From Xanthoparmelia taractica (taxonomy: Eukaryota > Ascomycota > Lecanoromycetes > Lecanorales > Parmeliaceae): a stretch of DNA of 64,000 nt. The stretch is taken from the NCBI GenBank assembly GCA_033085395.1, contig JANQBS010000111.1, positions 1 through 64,000 of the forward strand, written 5' to 3'. The notes under the pieces are model-generated. The model saw only the letters and a list, made by a program, of their open reading frames with translations. It was not told the origin of the DNA and did not search any database. The position numbers and the translations under genes were made by a program. Shown here in pieces: positions 1 to 11,131 of the stretch. Each line of letters opens with the position of its first letter. The first letter of the stretch is position 1.

Positions 1-103
1 TCTATAAATAGATTAAAAAGATATAATTTTTTAAAAAAAGTTAAAAAAAAGTTGAAAACGACTATATTCAACAGATATTACATCTTTTCGATCTATATGT
101 ATA

Positions 104-205
104 GGCTTCATATAAGCAAATAGAGTGCGCCTTCTATAAAGCGCGGCACTCGAATTTATAAGTTATATTTTTAGCTCTATAGTATAATTAAAAAGCGTTC
201 TTATA
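104..205. repeat. Copy 1 of a ~100-bp direct repeat
   Basis: A unit starting GCTTCATATAAGCAAATAGA and running through AAAGCGCGGCACTCGAA to AAAAAGCGTTCTTAT occurs here and again near 382-485 and 898-1000. The three copies differ mostly by C/T and G/A changes, as RIP would leave. Confidence 0.75.
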
Positions 206-330
206 TACTACGTCGTCGTAGAGTTAAATAGAATATATAATTAATATAACGCGAGTATATTTAGCACGATATCGAGATCTTCTTAGTCTATAACGTAGAA
301 TAATATATTATATTATTATTCTTAATCTTA

Positions 331-485
331 GTGTTAGACCGAGTTATACGAGTGTCTATAGAGTTCTAGATACGTTATATAAGCTTCATATAAGCAAATA
401 GAATACGCCTTCTATAAAGCGCGGCACTCGAACTTATAAATTATATTTTTGACTTTATAATACAATTGAAAAGCGTTCTTATAAT
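331..485. repeat. Copy 2 of the direct repeat, with extra upstream part
   Basis: This copy matches copy 1 from about 382 on. It also shares roughly 50 more upstream bases with copy 3 (TTAGACCGAGTTATACGAGT, then GTGTCTATAG). Copies 2 and 3 are therefore longer duplications than copy 1. Confidence 0.7.
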
Positions 486-849
486 AGTATCGCGCTTTAA
501 TTCGAGTTTAGCGAGTACTCTAGAGTATTCTCGACTATACTCGAACTAGAAACTTTGTAAGACTGTTAATTATTTTCGTGCGAAGCGTCGATTCGCAAAA
601 GCGAGATCGTGAGTTTAATCTTAGCTTTAATTAAAACTTCTAGACGAGTTAATCTCGAGTTAAGAGAATTTAATATTATCTAACGAAGATAATCTCGAGA
701 ATTTAATTTCTAGAGCCCTAATAATTTCTTTAGAGAGCGTTTCGAAATTACTAAGATTAGAATTCTAGGATCGCCGCCCTACGAGAAGAAATCTAAGGTT
801 ACTAACGCTTAGGATTATCGAGAACGTCGTCTTAGAAGAGGGGATAATT

Positions 850-1000
850 ATTAGACCGAGTCGTACGAGTGTCTATAGGGTCTCGAGTGCGTCGTATAAG
901 CTTTATATAAGTAAATAGAGTGCGTCTTCTATAAAGCGTGACACTCGAATTTATAAGTTATATTTTTAGCTTTATAATACAATTGAAAAGCGCTTTCACA
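850..1000. repeat. Copy 3 of the direct repeat
   Basis: It begins TTAGACCGAGTCGTACGAGT and carries the same core with GCACTCGAA changed to ACACTCGAA. The differences from copies 1 and 2 are mainly transitions. The repeat may be a subterminal array of the element or pieces of another repeat family. Confidence 0.7.
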
Positions 1001-3366
1001 CTTAGCTATCAACTATTTAATAGTTTAGCTAATAAGCATTATAATAATATATATCTTATTCGCTAAGCGCTTTCGTCTATAATAAAATAGCGATATATAA
1101 TTAAAAATTTTATTAAATTACGAACTTTTACGTAATTAAATTAATATACGTCTTATAATCAAGTAAAGTAATAAGTTATTTTTAATTATTTTATAACTTA
1201 ATTTATCTCTTTATAACGATAGAAGAAGTTATCTCTATTATTCGTTTTTTTTACTTCGCTTTAAAGACGCTTATAGAGTTAATTCGTTTTTTATTAATAT
1301 CGTCGCGACGATAATAGTTAATTTATTCTTATCGAGATAATTTAATTTTAAATAATCTAATTTCTAATAATATTAATAAATATTAGATATTCTAAGATTA
1401 TAATTAGCGATCTTAGTCTTACGTTTTTTATTCTCTTCTTAGATACGCGTAGACTTAGCGCTATTTTTCGAAGTCGTATTAGACTTTAAAATTTAAGCTT
1501 TTAAAGACTTATTTTTATTAAATTTCTCTAATTATTTTAAATCGAAATTATTATTACTAAGACGCGCGCGCTTTAAAATTATTTTCTATATAATTATTAT
1601 AATAAAAATTTATTTTCTTTATTTAAGTATATTATTAATATTAAGAATCTTATTCTTTAGCTTAGATCGTAGCTTAATTAAAGAAAAAGTTCGCTTAATA
1701 TTTCTTCGTAAACGAGAATAAATAGACTTTTAATTTTTTTAGATAAGTCTTAAAAACTAAGATCTTCTAATCTTATTATTATTTTATTATTTCTTATTTT
1801 CTATAAATAGATAAGCGATAATTTATCGAATTCGTAATTAAGTCGAGTAAAAATAACTTAAAAAATTTAAAAATAATCTTATTTAATCTATAAGTCTAAA
1901 ACTACTTATATTATTATATATTAAGATTATCTTTTAAGAATTATATATAATAAATAATCTTAGCTTAATTAATAGTAAAATACTTAAGACTTATAAAAAA
2001 TCGAATTTCGACTTTACGAAATTAGCGTAAATATTTTTCTTTATTATTATTCTTATAAGAATATATTTTTTCGAGGTGAAGTATTTTCGCTTTAACTAAA
2101 ATATTTATTAAAAATAAAATAATAAATAGAATTACTATCGCTTCGACGAGGATTATAGAGAAGTTCGAGTTACGTAATACGTTATTTCGTATTTATAGCT
2201 TAATTAACTCGCGTTTTAATTTTAGATAACGATTTTCTACTTAAATATTCTTAAGATATTTTTTTAAAATCGCTTAATTCTCTAAGATAAACTCTTAAAA
2301 ATTAATATTAAAATTATATCGCTTTAAGATATATTTATTTCGATTTAATAAAAAGTTCGATATCGTAGCGACGATAAATCTCTTCTTTTAAAAGATAGAG
2401 AGATTAAAATTATAAAGTTAATTCGCTAGCGCTTAATAAGCGACCTAATAAATATAAAAGATATATAGTCAATATAATAATAATTTTTTTATTAGATATT
2501 AAGTTCTAGTAGAACTAATCTATAAGAAATATAAAAACCCTAAGATATACGAAGACGATATATAATCGCCAAGACCCCGTTAAGGCCTTAGGTTATAAAT
2601 CTCGTTATAATCTCGTAATAAACTTTAGACTTATAAGTAATCGACGCTAAGGCGTATATAGCGCTAGGCCTAACACTTCGTCTTTAATAACGATATTATT
2701 ATTATTATTCTCTACGTAAATAATATTTTATTAATTAATCTTAATAAAAAGAAAATTTAGAATATTAAAAATAAGCTTTATAAGCGCTTTAAGATAATTA
2801 ATTTAGACGCGTATAGTTATTATCTCGAGATAATTATTATTAGAGATTAAATTAATCGAATTTTATAACTCGACTAGATAGACTATATTTAGAAATTTAT
2901 TATTAAATATAATATATAAAAGAATAAAGAAACTTTTATTTTAATAAGTATAGAGAAGTATTTAATCGCTAAAAAAGACTTTTAAATAATTAAAGCTTCT
3001 TATATTATCTATTAATTAGTTATTAATTTACTAATATATATAATATTAAATATTAGATTATATATCGTTTATATTATTTTAATAATATCTTAATATAATT
3101 TTAACTCGAATAAATCTTATTAAAAGATTATTAAACGTATTTTTCGATATTTTAAATAAATAAATAATTATTAATTCGTCTTTCGAGAAGATCTAAAATC
3201 TTTATTTAAGTATATTAACGCTAATTAAGCTAGCGATTAAGATACTCGACGTTTTATTTTTAAGTACGTCTTTAACGTAAATAGCGCTACGATTAGTTAA
3301 TTATCTAAGCGATAATCTATTGTAGCGCTTTTAATCTATAAAGTTGAATATATTAATTAAATATAA

Positions 3367-3490
3367 GTTATTAAAAAAGTTATTTAACTACGTAATTTAT
3401 TTAATTAACTTAATCTTAGCGATTTAAGTATTAAAAAAGTTATTTAACTACGTAATTTATTTAATTAATTTAATCTTAGCGATTTAAATA
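3367..3490. repeat. Tandem duplication of a 60-bp unit
   Basis: A 60-base unit containing AAAAAAGTTATTTAACTACG and AATCTTAGCGATTTAA occurs twice head to tail with only a few C/T and G/A differences. A third, decayed start follows. It lies inside the AT-rich block. Confidence 0.8.
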
Positions 3491-4568
3491 TTAAAATAAT
3501 AATAATCTATTATAATAATTAGAGTATAATAATCTTAATTAAGAACTCTTAATTTTATACGCGTATTAAATATATCGATATTTAATATTACTACGTGTAA
3601 AAGTAAATTACTATTAAGAATATTATTCTAAAATACGTTTTTATTAAAAGATAAATAATCGATAAGCTTATTAAGATCTTATATAAGAATAAGTTTAATC
3701 GCTTTCGAGATCTAATTAAATTAAAATTATCTTTTTAAATCTTATTTCAGAGAAGCTATTCTTTAGAAAAGCTATAATTTAAGAAAGTATCTAATTGCCA
3801 CTTATTTTAAATAGCTATTATTATTATTATCACAGTTTTTTATAGTTATTACTGCGGCCATTAAATTTATAATGCTCTTTCAAAGGGCCCTAGCCTATAT
3901 AAGAATTAGCGTTTTAAGTACTTTATCTCTGTTCGTCGCTGCTATTAGTTACTATTATTAAATCATATTTCTAGAATAATCCTCGCGTGAGAACCTTATA
4001 GTCGATTAGATATAGCTAGAAGAATTTTATTTAATTATTTTATTTCACTTTTATATATATTCTTCGATCTCGTAATTATTAATTTTTAATATATATTTAT
4101 TAAATTTAAAAGAAAATTTTAAATAATCGTTTTTTAATAAAAAATAAAAAATTTATATTATAATTTTTTTATATATTAAAGGCTCGAGAAAAGAATAAGA
4201 ATACTAGTTTAAATTTATATTAGTTTCTCAATAGATCTTCGTCACCGCGATTCTTAGAATTCAATAGACTTTTCAATTATTAATCTCAAGATCTATTTTT
4301 ATAACAATATGATAGTAACGCTTAATTTCGATGTTAATTAATAGTCGAATCGATTTAGAAGATATTCTTTATTATTATATCTCACTTATCGTTATCGAAT
4401 TTATTAAATAAGTAAGCTATTAAATTAATAAGATCTTATTAGCTTTTTCTTTACTCTTTATCTATTAGTACGAGTCGAAAAGATATAATATCTATTAAAT
4501 ATAGTCGTTTTCAACTTTTTTTCAACTTTTTTTTTAAAAAATTATATCTTTTTAATCTATTTATAGAA

Positions 4569-5460
4569 TTTTATAATTACATAAGCGTTCGCTTAAGCTT
4601 TTTACGTATTTTTAGAATATAAAAAAATATCACGTAATATATTTATTAGAAACCCAATGGGAGTATGGGATATCCCATACCTTTCGGTATAATATTTGAA
4701 AAACTAGTCCCATACCATTAAATATACCACACCTTTCCGACCCGTAAATTCCCAATATTATTACTAATTTTGTAGCGCTTATTGCAGCGATTGTAAATTA
4801 TATTCTCGCCTTGAATTCGAATATATTAATAAACGTGTGAGGATTTTAACCTTGATCTCTTAAAGGCTGAAGAGAATCCCGACGCTTAAGATTAATTGCC
4901 GAGTATTTCTAATCTATTTTACGAAGCGAAGTCTTCAAATACTTTAAATACTTTCTCTAACTCTTAAGATCTTTCTAAGACTTCAATAGATATTTTAGCT
5001 AATACTTTATAATCATTCGAGACCTATGAAATCGCTGTCTTAGGCGTATATCTCTTTTAAGAGACTTAATTAATTAAGATCACGAGTCTTCAAATAAATA
5101 TATTACGCGTGTACTTAGTCGGCCTAGTGAAGGCCACGAACTCAGCGACGATACTAAATAAGTTTCTAGAGGTGAAAGGAGAATCTAATAAATTAGAGTT
5201 ATCGTTACTATAAGTTATATTAATGTGATTATTAAAGAATAATTTGAATATTAAGGTGAAAGGCGATCATTTCTCTAATCGCTACTAGAAACACGCCTGC
5301 GTGATTAAATATTCGCAACAATAAATTCTATATACCTGGATCAGTCGACTATCAGTCCAACTATTAGTCCATCAAATTTGAATCAGTCGATCAACTATCT
5401 AGCCAAAGTATAAACTGGTTCAAACTATTAGTACCCGAACCAGTCCAGACTGTTAGTTGG
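4569..5460. other. Intergenic, mixed AT-rich DNA with an 18-bp palindrome
   Basis: This stretch between the inverted-repeat element and the HMG-CoA synthase remnant has no supported gene. It holds the perfect palindrome GTATGGGATATCCCATAC near 4672-4689. From about 5340 to 5470 there is a run of short degenerate repeats built on ACTATTAGTCC and CAGTCGA. Confidence 0.6.
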
Positions 5461-5463
5461 TAG

Positions 5464-6246
5464 TTGGTTGGTCGACCATCGGGAACATTGAATGATTCTG
5501 ACAACTCAAGGATTGACAATCTCCCGCTCGACGGTTTCAATCACATCGCGTTCCATTCCCCGACATGCAAGCTTGTATCCAAAGCCTACGCTCGTCTGCT
5601 CTACAACGACTATCTTACCAAGCCCTCGCATCCAGAATTCAATTCGGTCCTCGCAGAAATACTCAAAGTGCCTCGAGATCAATCCTTCGCTGACAAGGCA
5701 GTCGAGAAATTATTCATGAACCTCGCAAAGCAACGCTTCGAACCGCGAGTCTAGCCGAGTCTCCAACTGCCTACGCTGTGCGGGAATATGTACTGCGCCA
5801 GCGTATACGGCGCTTTAATCAGCCTAATCTGCGGTGTGGATGGATCCACGTTGCAGGGCAAGCGGATCGGAATGTACAGTTACGGGGGAGGATCAGCAGC
5901 TTCTTCCCTTAGCGTGAAGATACGAGGGGAGGTGGCTGGGATCGCCGAACGGATCAACCTGCAGGCACGCCTGGATGCCAGGGCCGCCGCTTCGCCGGCA
6001 AAGTATCTCGAGGTAGGTAAATGCAAAGAAAAACAAGTCTTTTCTTTTCTTCAAACGGAGTGTTGCCAAGAAAGACACCAACTGACGCATTTTTCTTTTT
6101 TTCATACAGGCGTGCGGATGGAGGGAATAGGCGTACGGGCAGAAATCGTATACGCCCAACGGCGACGTCTCTAAGATCGCGACGGGATCTTACCATCTGA
6201 CCGAGGTAGATGGTTCGTATCAGAGGAAGTACAGTGTCAAGGCGTG
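5464..6246 (+). pseudogene. HMG-CoA synthase C-terminal fragment, broken
   Basis: The frame gives the C-terminal half of fungal 3-hydroxy-3-methylglutaryl-CoA synthase, the mevalonate-pathway enzyme that joins acetyl-CoA and acetoacetyl-CoA. Visible family segments are AFHSPTCKLVSKAYARLLYN (with the conserved FHSP histidine), GNMYCASVYGALISL, LQGKRIGMYSYGGGSAAS and a last exon ending YHLTEVDGSYQRKYSVKA. A clear intron lies at about 6013-6110. The N-terminal half with the catalytic cysteine and glutamate is absent, and similarity starts abruptly near 5520. Two in-frame TAG codons, near 5752 and just after the intron near 6129, interrupt the frame; the second probably replaces CAG. The copy cannot make an active enzyme. 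It sits next to RIP-mutated DNA, so C-to-T decay is a likely cause. Confidence 0.85.
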
Positions 6247-7521
6247 AAAAAACTTCCCAGAGGGTTGTGGTGAGTCTGGCTTGTTGTATCGGGCTGGACG
6301 CGATATACGTAACCGGGGTCTGTTATATGAACAAAGCAGGACACCGGTAGCAGCGAGATGGAAATGTTCCCAGCGTGAAAGCGTCAAGCTTGCTTCCTGC
6401 TGGCCGGGTGGTGGGAATGGGAGCGGACGTCGGTGCAGATGTTCTTTGTGCCGGCCGGGCATAATGATATCTACGGGCAAGAGAGGAATTCATAGTCCTG
6501 TCCTCCTCCCCTCCATCTCCATCTCATAGATCTACTTACTTAACTACACGGCCTTCGCTATAGATGGAACAAGAATCGTAATTATGCACCCGGGCCCCCT
6601 CCACTCCACTCCCCCACCGTGCGCTCATTTCTTTCTTTTTTTTTTTCTTTTTTGTTTTGGTTTTTTTTTTGTGTGTGTATGTGTGTCTAAGGAAAGAGAA
6701 GAAGCCCGATTCCGGAAAAGACAAAAAACAGATCAAGAAAAGGCTATACACGCCCCAACATCTCTCTATGTAGTACCTTATTTGATAAATACGTATATAT
6801 CAGATTCCTTAAACCGCGCCCTCACCACCTTTGGGCCCGTATATGCTGAATCCCCTTTTTCTCTGCCCTTCTACTGCCCTTCTCCCCCCCTTGCCCTTCT
6901 TTCTCCCCCTTGCCCTTCTCCCCCCCTTGCCCCTCTTTCTCCTCCCTTCTCTGCCCTTCTCCCCCCCTTGCCCCTCTTTCTCCCCCTGCCCTCCCCCCTT
7001 CCCTTCCCTTCCCTTCCCTTCCTCCAGCCCAGGGAAGGAAAAGGGGGGAATATTAGGACGGCGGATATGCATGCCTTTGGGGCGGGCTAATGAATTTTAG
7101 AGAAGGTCGAGGAGGTGATTGGTGCGGGCTAAGTGAGGAGGATGGAGGGGGCGGGGGCGGTGAGAGATGGAGATGAAGGCGGGGGAATGAGAAAGGGGGG
7201 AAAGGGGAGGAGAAGAGGGGTGGTGAGGGAGGGAGGTTTTTGTGAAGTATGTAAGCGAATGATAGACTTGTATAACTAAGGTATCAAATTTGTTTGATTG
7301 TTGAGGACCATGTCATGGGCTCGTGTAAAGATATTTTAGTAAATAGAAGAAAAAAAAAAAAAAAAAAAAAAAAAAATAGAATTTCCGCATCCCTTTTCTC
7401 TCTCTCCCCCATACAATACTTTTCCCGCTACTCTTTTGTCGGAGGTATTTTCAATGCCTTCCTATCCTAGATCAAGCCGCTTGTACCAAGAAGAGTACGA
7501 GTACCTCAAAACCCATCCGTC
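6247..7521. other. Intergenic, low-complexity tracts
   Basis: No gene is supported here. A polypyrimidine tract of about 170 bases (roughly 6851-7025) is built from repeats of TGCCCTTCTCCCCCCCTTG-like units. A purine-rich stretch lies at 7140-7235. A run of about 27 adenines lies at 7350-7376, and a short T-rich tract near 6635-6672. Confidence 0.8.
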
Positions 7522-9563
7522 CTACGCGTCCGCCGACACATCCCCCCCACTCCCCAGTAGCTGCGGCTGCAGCCCAATAACGAGGATAGCAGTGCTCAAA
7601 CCATGTACCCCCCACCTCTTCACCACGAACCCGTCGCCCGCGTTCCTCAAGCTCCACCACCCATCACCCCAGAGCACACTATTGATGTCCCTTGCCACAA
7701 TCCCAGCCGGTAAATAGACGCTGACAATCTCGCTCGTATCCTCATGAGCGGAATTAACAATGCTCAACAGCAGGGAATCCCCCGCCCTCCACGCGCTCGC
7801 GTCAATGGTTCCCGCACCACTAACGCGCAATCCTCCCATCAACTCCGCCCCGAGCACGTACTTGGCGCACGTACCCGTCAGCACTTTCGCCAGGCGCGTC
7901 GTGACGGCGGTCAAGTCGGGCGTGGTGGGGAAATACCACATGACGATGCCCTTGGCGCCGTGGTTGATGCTGAGCATCGTCATTGCGACCTCCTCGTCCG
8001 GCGTTGGCGTTTGTTTCCAGAATCCCGTGTTGCCGAAGGCCTGCGGCGTGCCCCAGAGGACTTTTGGCGGGAGGCCGAGCTGGGATTGGTAGGTGGTGTA
8101 GGTGTCTAGGCGGGCGTAGACGTTGGAGAGGTCATTGTGGCCTTGGCAGTTGTCGCAGCCGCAGCAGCCGTAGGTGGAGTTGCAGACGGTACTGTTGGGG
8201 GACGGGGTGGAAGGGTTCAGCATCTGGGTTTGGAGGGAGAAAGCTAGGGGAAGGGTTGGAGACTTACTTGTATTGAGTGGACCATGATGTGTTTGTTCCG
8301 ATTGGGTATACATCGGAGAGAATGATGTCGGCACCGGCGGAATAGTCTTGATAATGGTAATTCTCGCAGTTCAAACAAAGCGAGACCGGACGATAGGGGT
8401 CCAGAGATTTGATCTGATCATATGCTCGCTTGGGTGCATTTAGAGCGTCTACGTGTCCATCTGGGTTCTGAAATGTCAGCTCGGAGTCGCGTTATCCGTA
8501 GATGAGGGAAAGCACCTGGCTCGTCTGCTGTGTACCAGAGTAACATGTTGGGTCTCGCTTTCAGCCGGTTGATCTGCCATTCCACGCCAGTGGCATTCTG
8601 ATACTGCCCTCTCATGTCGTACATAATCCACAAGCCAAGGAGTTGCGCTTGGTCAAGCCATCCATCCAGCTGCTCAAAGTCGTAACCGAGACCGCCAGCA
8701 GGTATAATGTGGAGGACATTGTAGCCATGGTCCTTCAAAACCGCCATGTTGGTGGGACTTTCAGCAAGCCATTTCCCATCGAGATAGTATGAGTACGGAA
8801 AGAGTGGTGCAACATTGGAAGACTTAGTAGAGGTTCCTACAAGCAAAGCACCGTAAAGACTGTCAATCTTGGTGACACTTCCGCCATCAGTACGACTCGG
8901 CAGCCGCAAGGTTTGCGTTGACGCCTTGTAAACCTGACCATTCGGCGCGGTAGCAACGATGGACACGTCGTATGGCTCATATCGAGGTTTGAAACCGCTC
9001 AGATCAAAGTCAAACAAAGTACCGGTCGAGTTCACTTTGACCGTGGCATGGGAGATCAATCGAAGTCCACTATCTGATCTGGTAACATAGAAAGAAAGGG
9101 TCTTGACCTCGGCAACGCTGGGGAAGAGCTTCAGGTTTTCATTCTTCTGTTGGTCAAAGGTGGTACTGTTGTAGGGCTGGCCATGGACATATGAGACCTG
9201 CAGTCAACGTTTATGAGATTAATACACTATCTCATGATGTCGAGGGCTTCTCCTACAGGGGCATCGACGATAAAAGACGCAGTGACATCCGTTTCGAGGT
9301 ACGGCTGTACACGGGGGCGGATCTGCAGGTCAAGCAAAGGCGAAAGCGATCTCGCTGGTGGATTGAGACGTCCTCCAGGGTCAATAGCTGGATCACTGGT
9401 TCTCATTAAGCTTAGCTACCCGACTGAATATGCATCACTACGCAACACGGACATGGTCGAACCTTGGTCTATACGCTTTCCCGCACCAAACATCTACGGC
9501 CAGCGTGAAGCGGCCGATGAACAAAGACTGGAAGGCCAGCAGCAGTTGTCCGTTGAGTCTCAT
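7522..9563 (-). CDS. Secreted glycoside-hydrolase-like protein (TIM-barrel type)
   Basis: Four well-phased exons can be read: ...9257, 9197-8516, 8460-8268 and 8191-7522. The introns are GT...AG. The joined product contains MLLWYTADEPDGHVDALNAP, where the acidic D-E pair at a strand end resembles a glycoside-hydrolase active site. It also has a Cys-rich loop with CCGCDNCQGH and KGIVMWYFPTT. An N-terminal beta-sandwich-like part (SFIVDAP, YEPYDVSIVATAPNGQVYKA) precedes the barrel. Start at 9563 gives MRLNGQLLLAFQSLF, a plausible signal peptide, joined through an intron of about 80 bases at GTAGATG...GGGTAG. A shorter start at 9406 is also possible. I cannot name the substrate or the GH family. 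Homologous fungal proteins are annotated only as glycoside hydrolase superfamily. Confidence 0.7.
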
Positions 9564-10138
9564 ACTTATAAGATGCTTGACAAAGTGCCAATCCACGAGG
9601 TCAACAAACCAGCAGAAGGACATTTTCGACTCTTGTAGTCGAGATGGCGCTTTGCCAGCGGGTGTAGCAAAGATCCGCCGGCACAAGCGCAACCACGGCC
9701 CTCGTCGTCGCCAATACTGCTGCCGCAGGACCTCTGACTGGCATTCTAACCCTACTTCCGAAACCCATCCCCTAGGGATGCATAGATAATTGAATTAAAC
9801 AACCACTCAGCCCCCAATGGACACAACCAACGCAGCGGATTCGCGCATACTATCCAACTAGTAGTTCAGGCAAGACAATCACGCAATGTCCCGAGGTTTG
9901 GGAAAAGGTGAGTTTTGAGCAGGAGTTCTGGTGAAGGAAGAATGGAAGAGGGACGTGAAAGGTTAAAGATAATGAGAGGTGCAATGCGCCATATCGTATC
10001 AGGGATGTGCTCTTTTGCTGTCAGAGCCGTGACACGAGTTTTGTAGACGGCGTCTGATTGTAAATGAATCCAGGAACAAAAACGCTCATCGGATAAGCTA
10101 TGCAAAACCAAAACTTTTTTCCCGCGCCTGCAAGGGCA
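9564..10138. other. Intergenic, nothing recognised
   Basis: The stretch separates the 5' end of the glycoside-hydrolase-like gene from the 3' end of the next minus-strand gene. It should hold the promoter of the former and the 3' UTR of the latter. No conserved frame was recognised. Confidence 0.5.
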
Positions 10139-11131
10139 TCACCTATCTAGGTCCTCATACGGACAGTAACTCGTCTTGTTCTCATCAAGCAAGTAATACT
10201 GATGCGCCTCGGTCGTACCCTCAGTTCCATACGCCGATAAATCCGGACTCGGTTCAATTTCATCGTAAGCAGGCATCAACTTCCTGACCGCATCAACTGC
10301 GGCGCGCCGTTTCTCTGGCGTTCTGAAAAGATTGTCAAAGACCCATTTCGGCTGCATGGCAACCGTAAAGTTTGGCGCGTGGCGAGACTGCCGGTGCTCG
10401 TGTGCGGGTGTCATTGCAGCTGGGAACCAGGGCACGCCGTCAAAGCAAAAGGCCCACTTGGAGGCATCCGTTTCGGAGGGTATGTCGGAGGGCCACGGTT
10501 TTAGATCGCAGGTCCGTAGGCCCCGTAGCAGGTTCCAGAATTTTTGTTGATAAGCCTCCGTGGAGTGTTTTGTGTCGGACGGGGGGTGAACGATGACAAG
10601 ACTGGTGTTTGGACCTAGCGAATGGGACAGGGGGAGGTAGGCACGCATTGCGTTGGCGACGAGGCGGAGGTTGCGCGGCTCGGTGGGGTCATCGGAGTGG
10701 GTGAAGATGTAACGGTGCTCATCGTGCTTGTAGCCGGCAGTGGCATAGATGCAAGGAAATCTCTTGGCTCCTGGGTTTCGAGCGATGAGAATGGACTTCA
10801 AAGCTTCATATGCTTGACGCTGCCAAGTGTCCTCAGGAATTTGTTCGCACTGGGCTCTACATGTCACGTCAGCATGGTGAGTGAAGAGCAACAGGCACAT
10901 ATTGCCATACTTGGTCAAGAGGTCTGCAGCATCAGGGGATACTTGACGCCTCTCATCACTAATTGGTGAATCTCTAGCAGAAGACGGGCATGGTCTGAAA
11001 GGGTGGATGATATGACGGAGGGTTTTCAAAGAGTCGTTGAGAGTGGAATAAGCATCTTTTGGCCGTGAAATCACCACTGCCGCAAGGACGAAGCCAAAGA
11101 AAAAGGAGAGGACGCTCAATGCAAGTAGCAT
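10139..11131 (-). CDS. YqcI/YcgG family protein, membrane-anchored
   Basis: A single uninterrupted frame of 330 residues. Residues about 1-22 (MLLALSVLSFFFGFVLAAVV) form a signal anchor. The rest matches the YqcI/YcgG family as I know it: FPCIYATAGYKHDEHRYIF, LGPNTSLVIVHPPSD, FWNLLRGLRTCDLKPWPSDI, WAFCFDGVPWFPAAMTPAHE, SRHAPNFTVAMQPKWVFDN and a C-terminal QYYLLDENKTSYCPYED. The biochemical role of the family is not known to me, so no function is claimed. Bacterial members are soluble; the N-terminal hydrophobic anchor is a fungal addition. The gene is divergent from the DUF1989 gene at 11956. Confidence 0.8.
   Translation of the reverse strand: MLLALSVLSFFFGFVLAAVVISRPKDAYSTLNDSLKTLRHIIHPFRPCPSSARDSPISDERRQVSPDAADLLTKYGNMCLLLFTHHADVTCRAQCEQIPEDTWQRQAYEALKSILIARNPGAKRFPCIYATAGYKHDEHRYIFTHSDDPTEPRNLRLVANAMRAYLPLSHSLGPNTSLVIVHPPSDTKHSTEAYQQKFWNLLRGLRTCDLKPWPSDIPSETDASKWAFCFDGVPWFPAAMTPAHEHRQSRHAPNFTVAMQPKWVFDNLFRTPEKRRAAVDAVRKLMPAYDEIEPSPDLSAYGTEGTTEAHQYYLLDENKTSYCPYEDLDR

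Larger units (their letters stand above)
1..4568. mobile_element. RIP-degraded element with ~92-bp terminal inverted repeats
   Basis: The first ~92 bases reappear in reverse complement at about 4477-4568: both ends carry TCTATAAATAGATTAAAAAG, then a run of A with GTTGAAAACGACTATATT. Inside, the DNA is extremely AT/TA-rich and no frame stays open for even 60 codons. This fits a DNA transposon destroyed by repeat-induced point mutation, since long terminal inverted repeats are not a feature of LTR or LINE elements. The superfamily cannot be told, because no transposase frame survives and the left flank with its target duplication lies outside the window. A nested second element is possible: a less mutated patch sits near 3840-3990. 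Confidence 0.6.

Noticed and set aside
3367..3490. Tandem units considered as a CRISPR-like array
   Set aside because: Only two adjacent copies with no spacers, in a eukaryotic AT-rich block; a simple tandem duplication.
6584..7100. Several open frames on both strands rich in Pro/Leu/Ser or Gly/Arg/Lys
   Set aside because: They come from the polypyrimidine/polypurine tract; composition alone keeps them open and no splice or family support exists.
7744..8276. Plus-strand frames opposite the glycoside-hydrolase-like gene
   Set aside because: Arg/Ser-rich shadows of a GC-rich coding strand; the minus strand has phased introns and family-like sequence.
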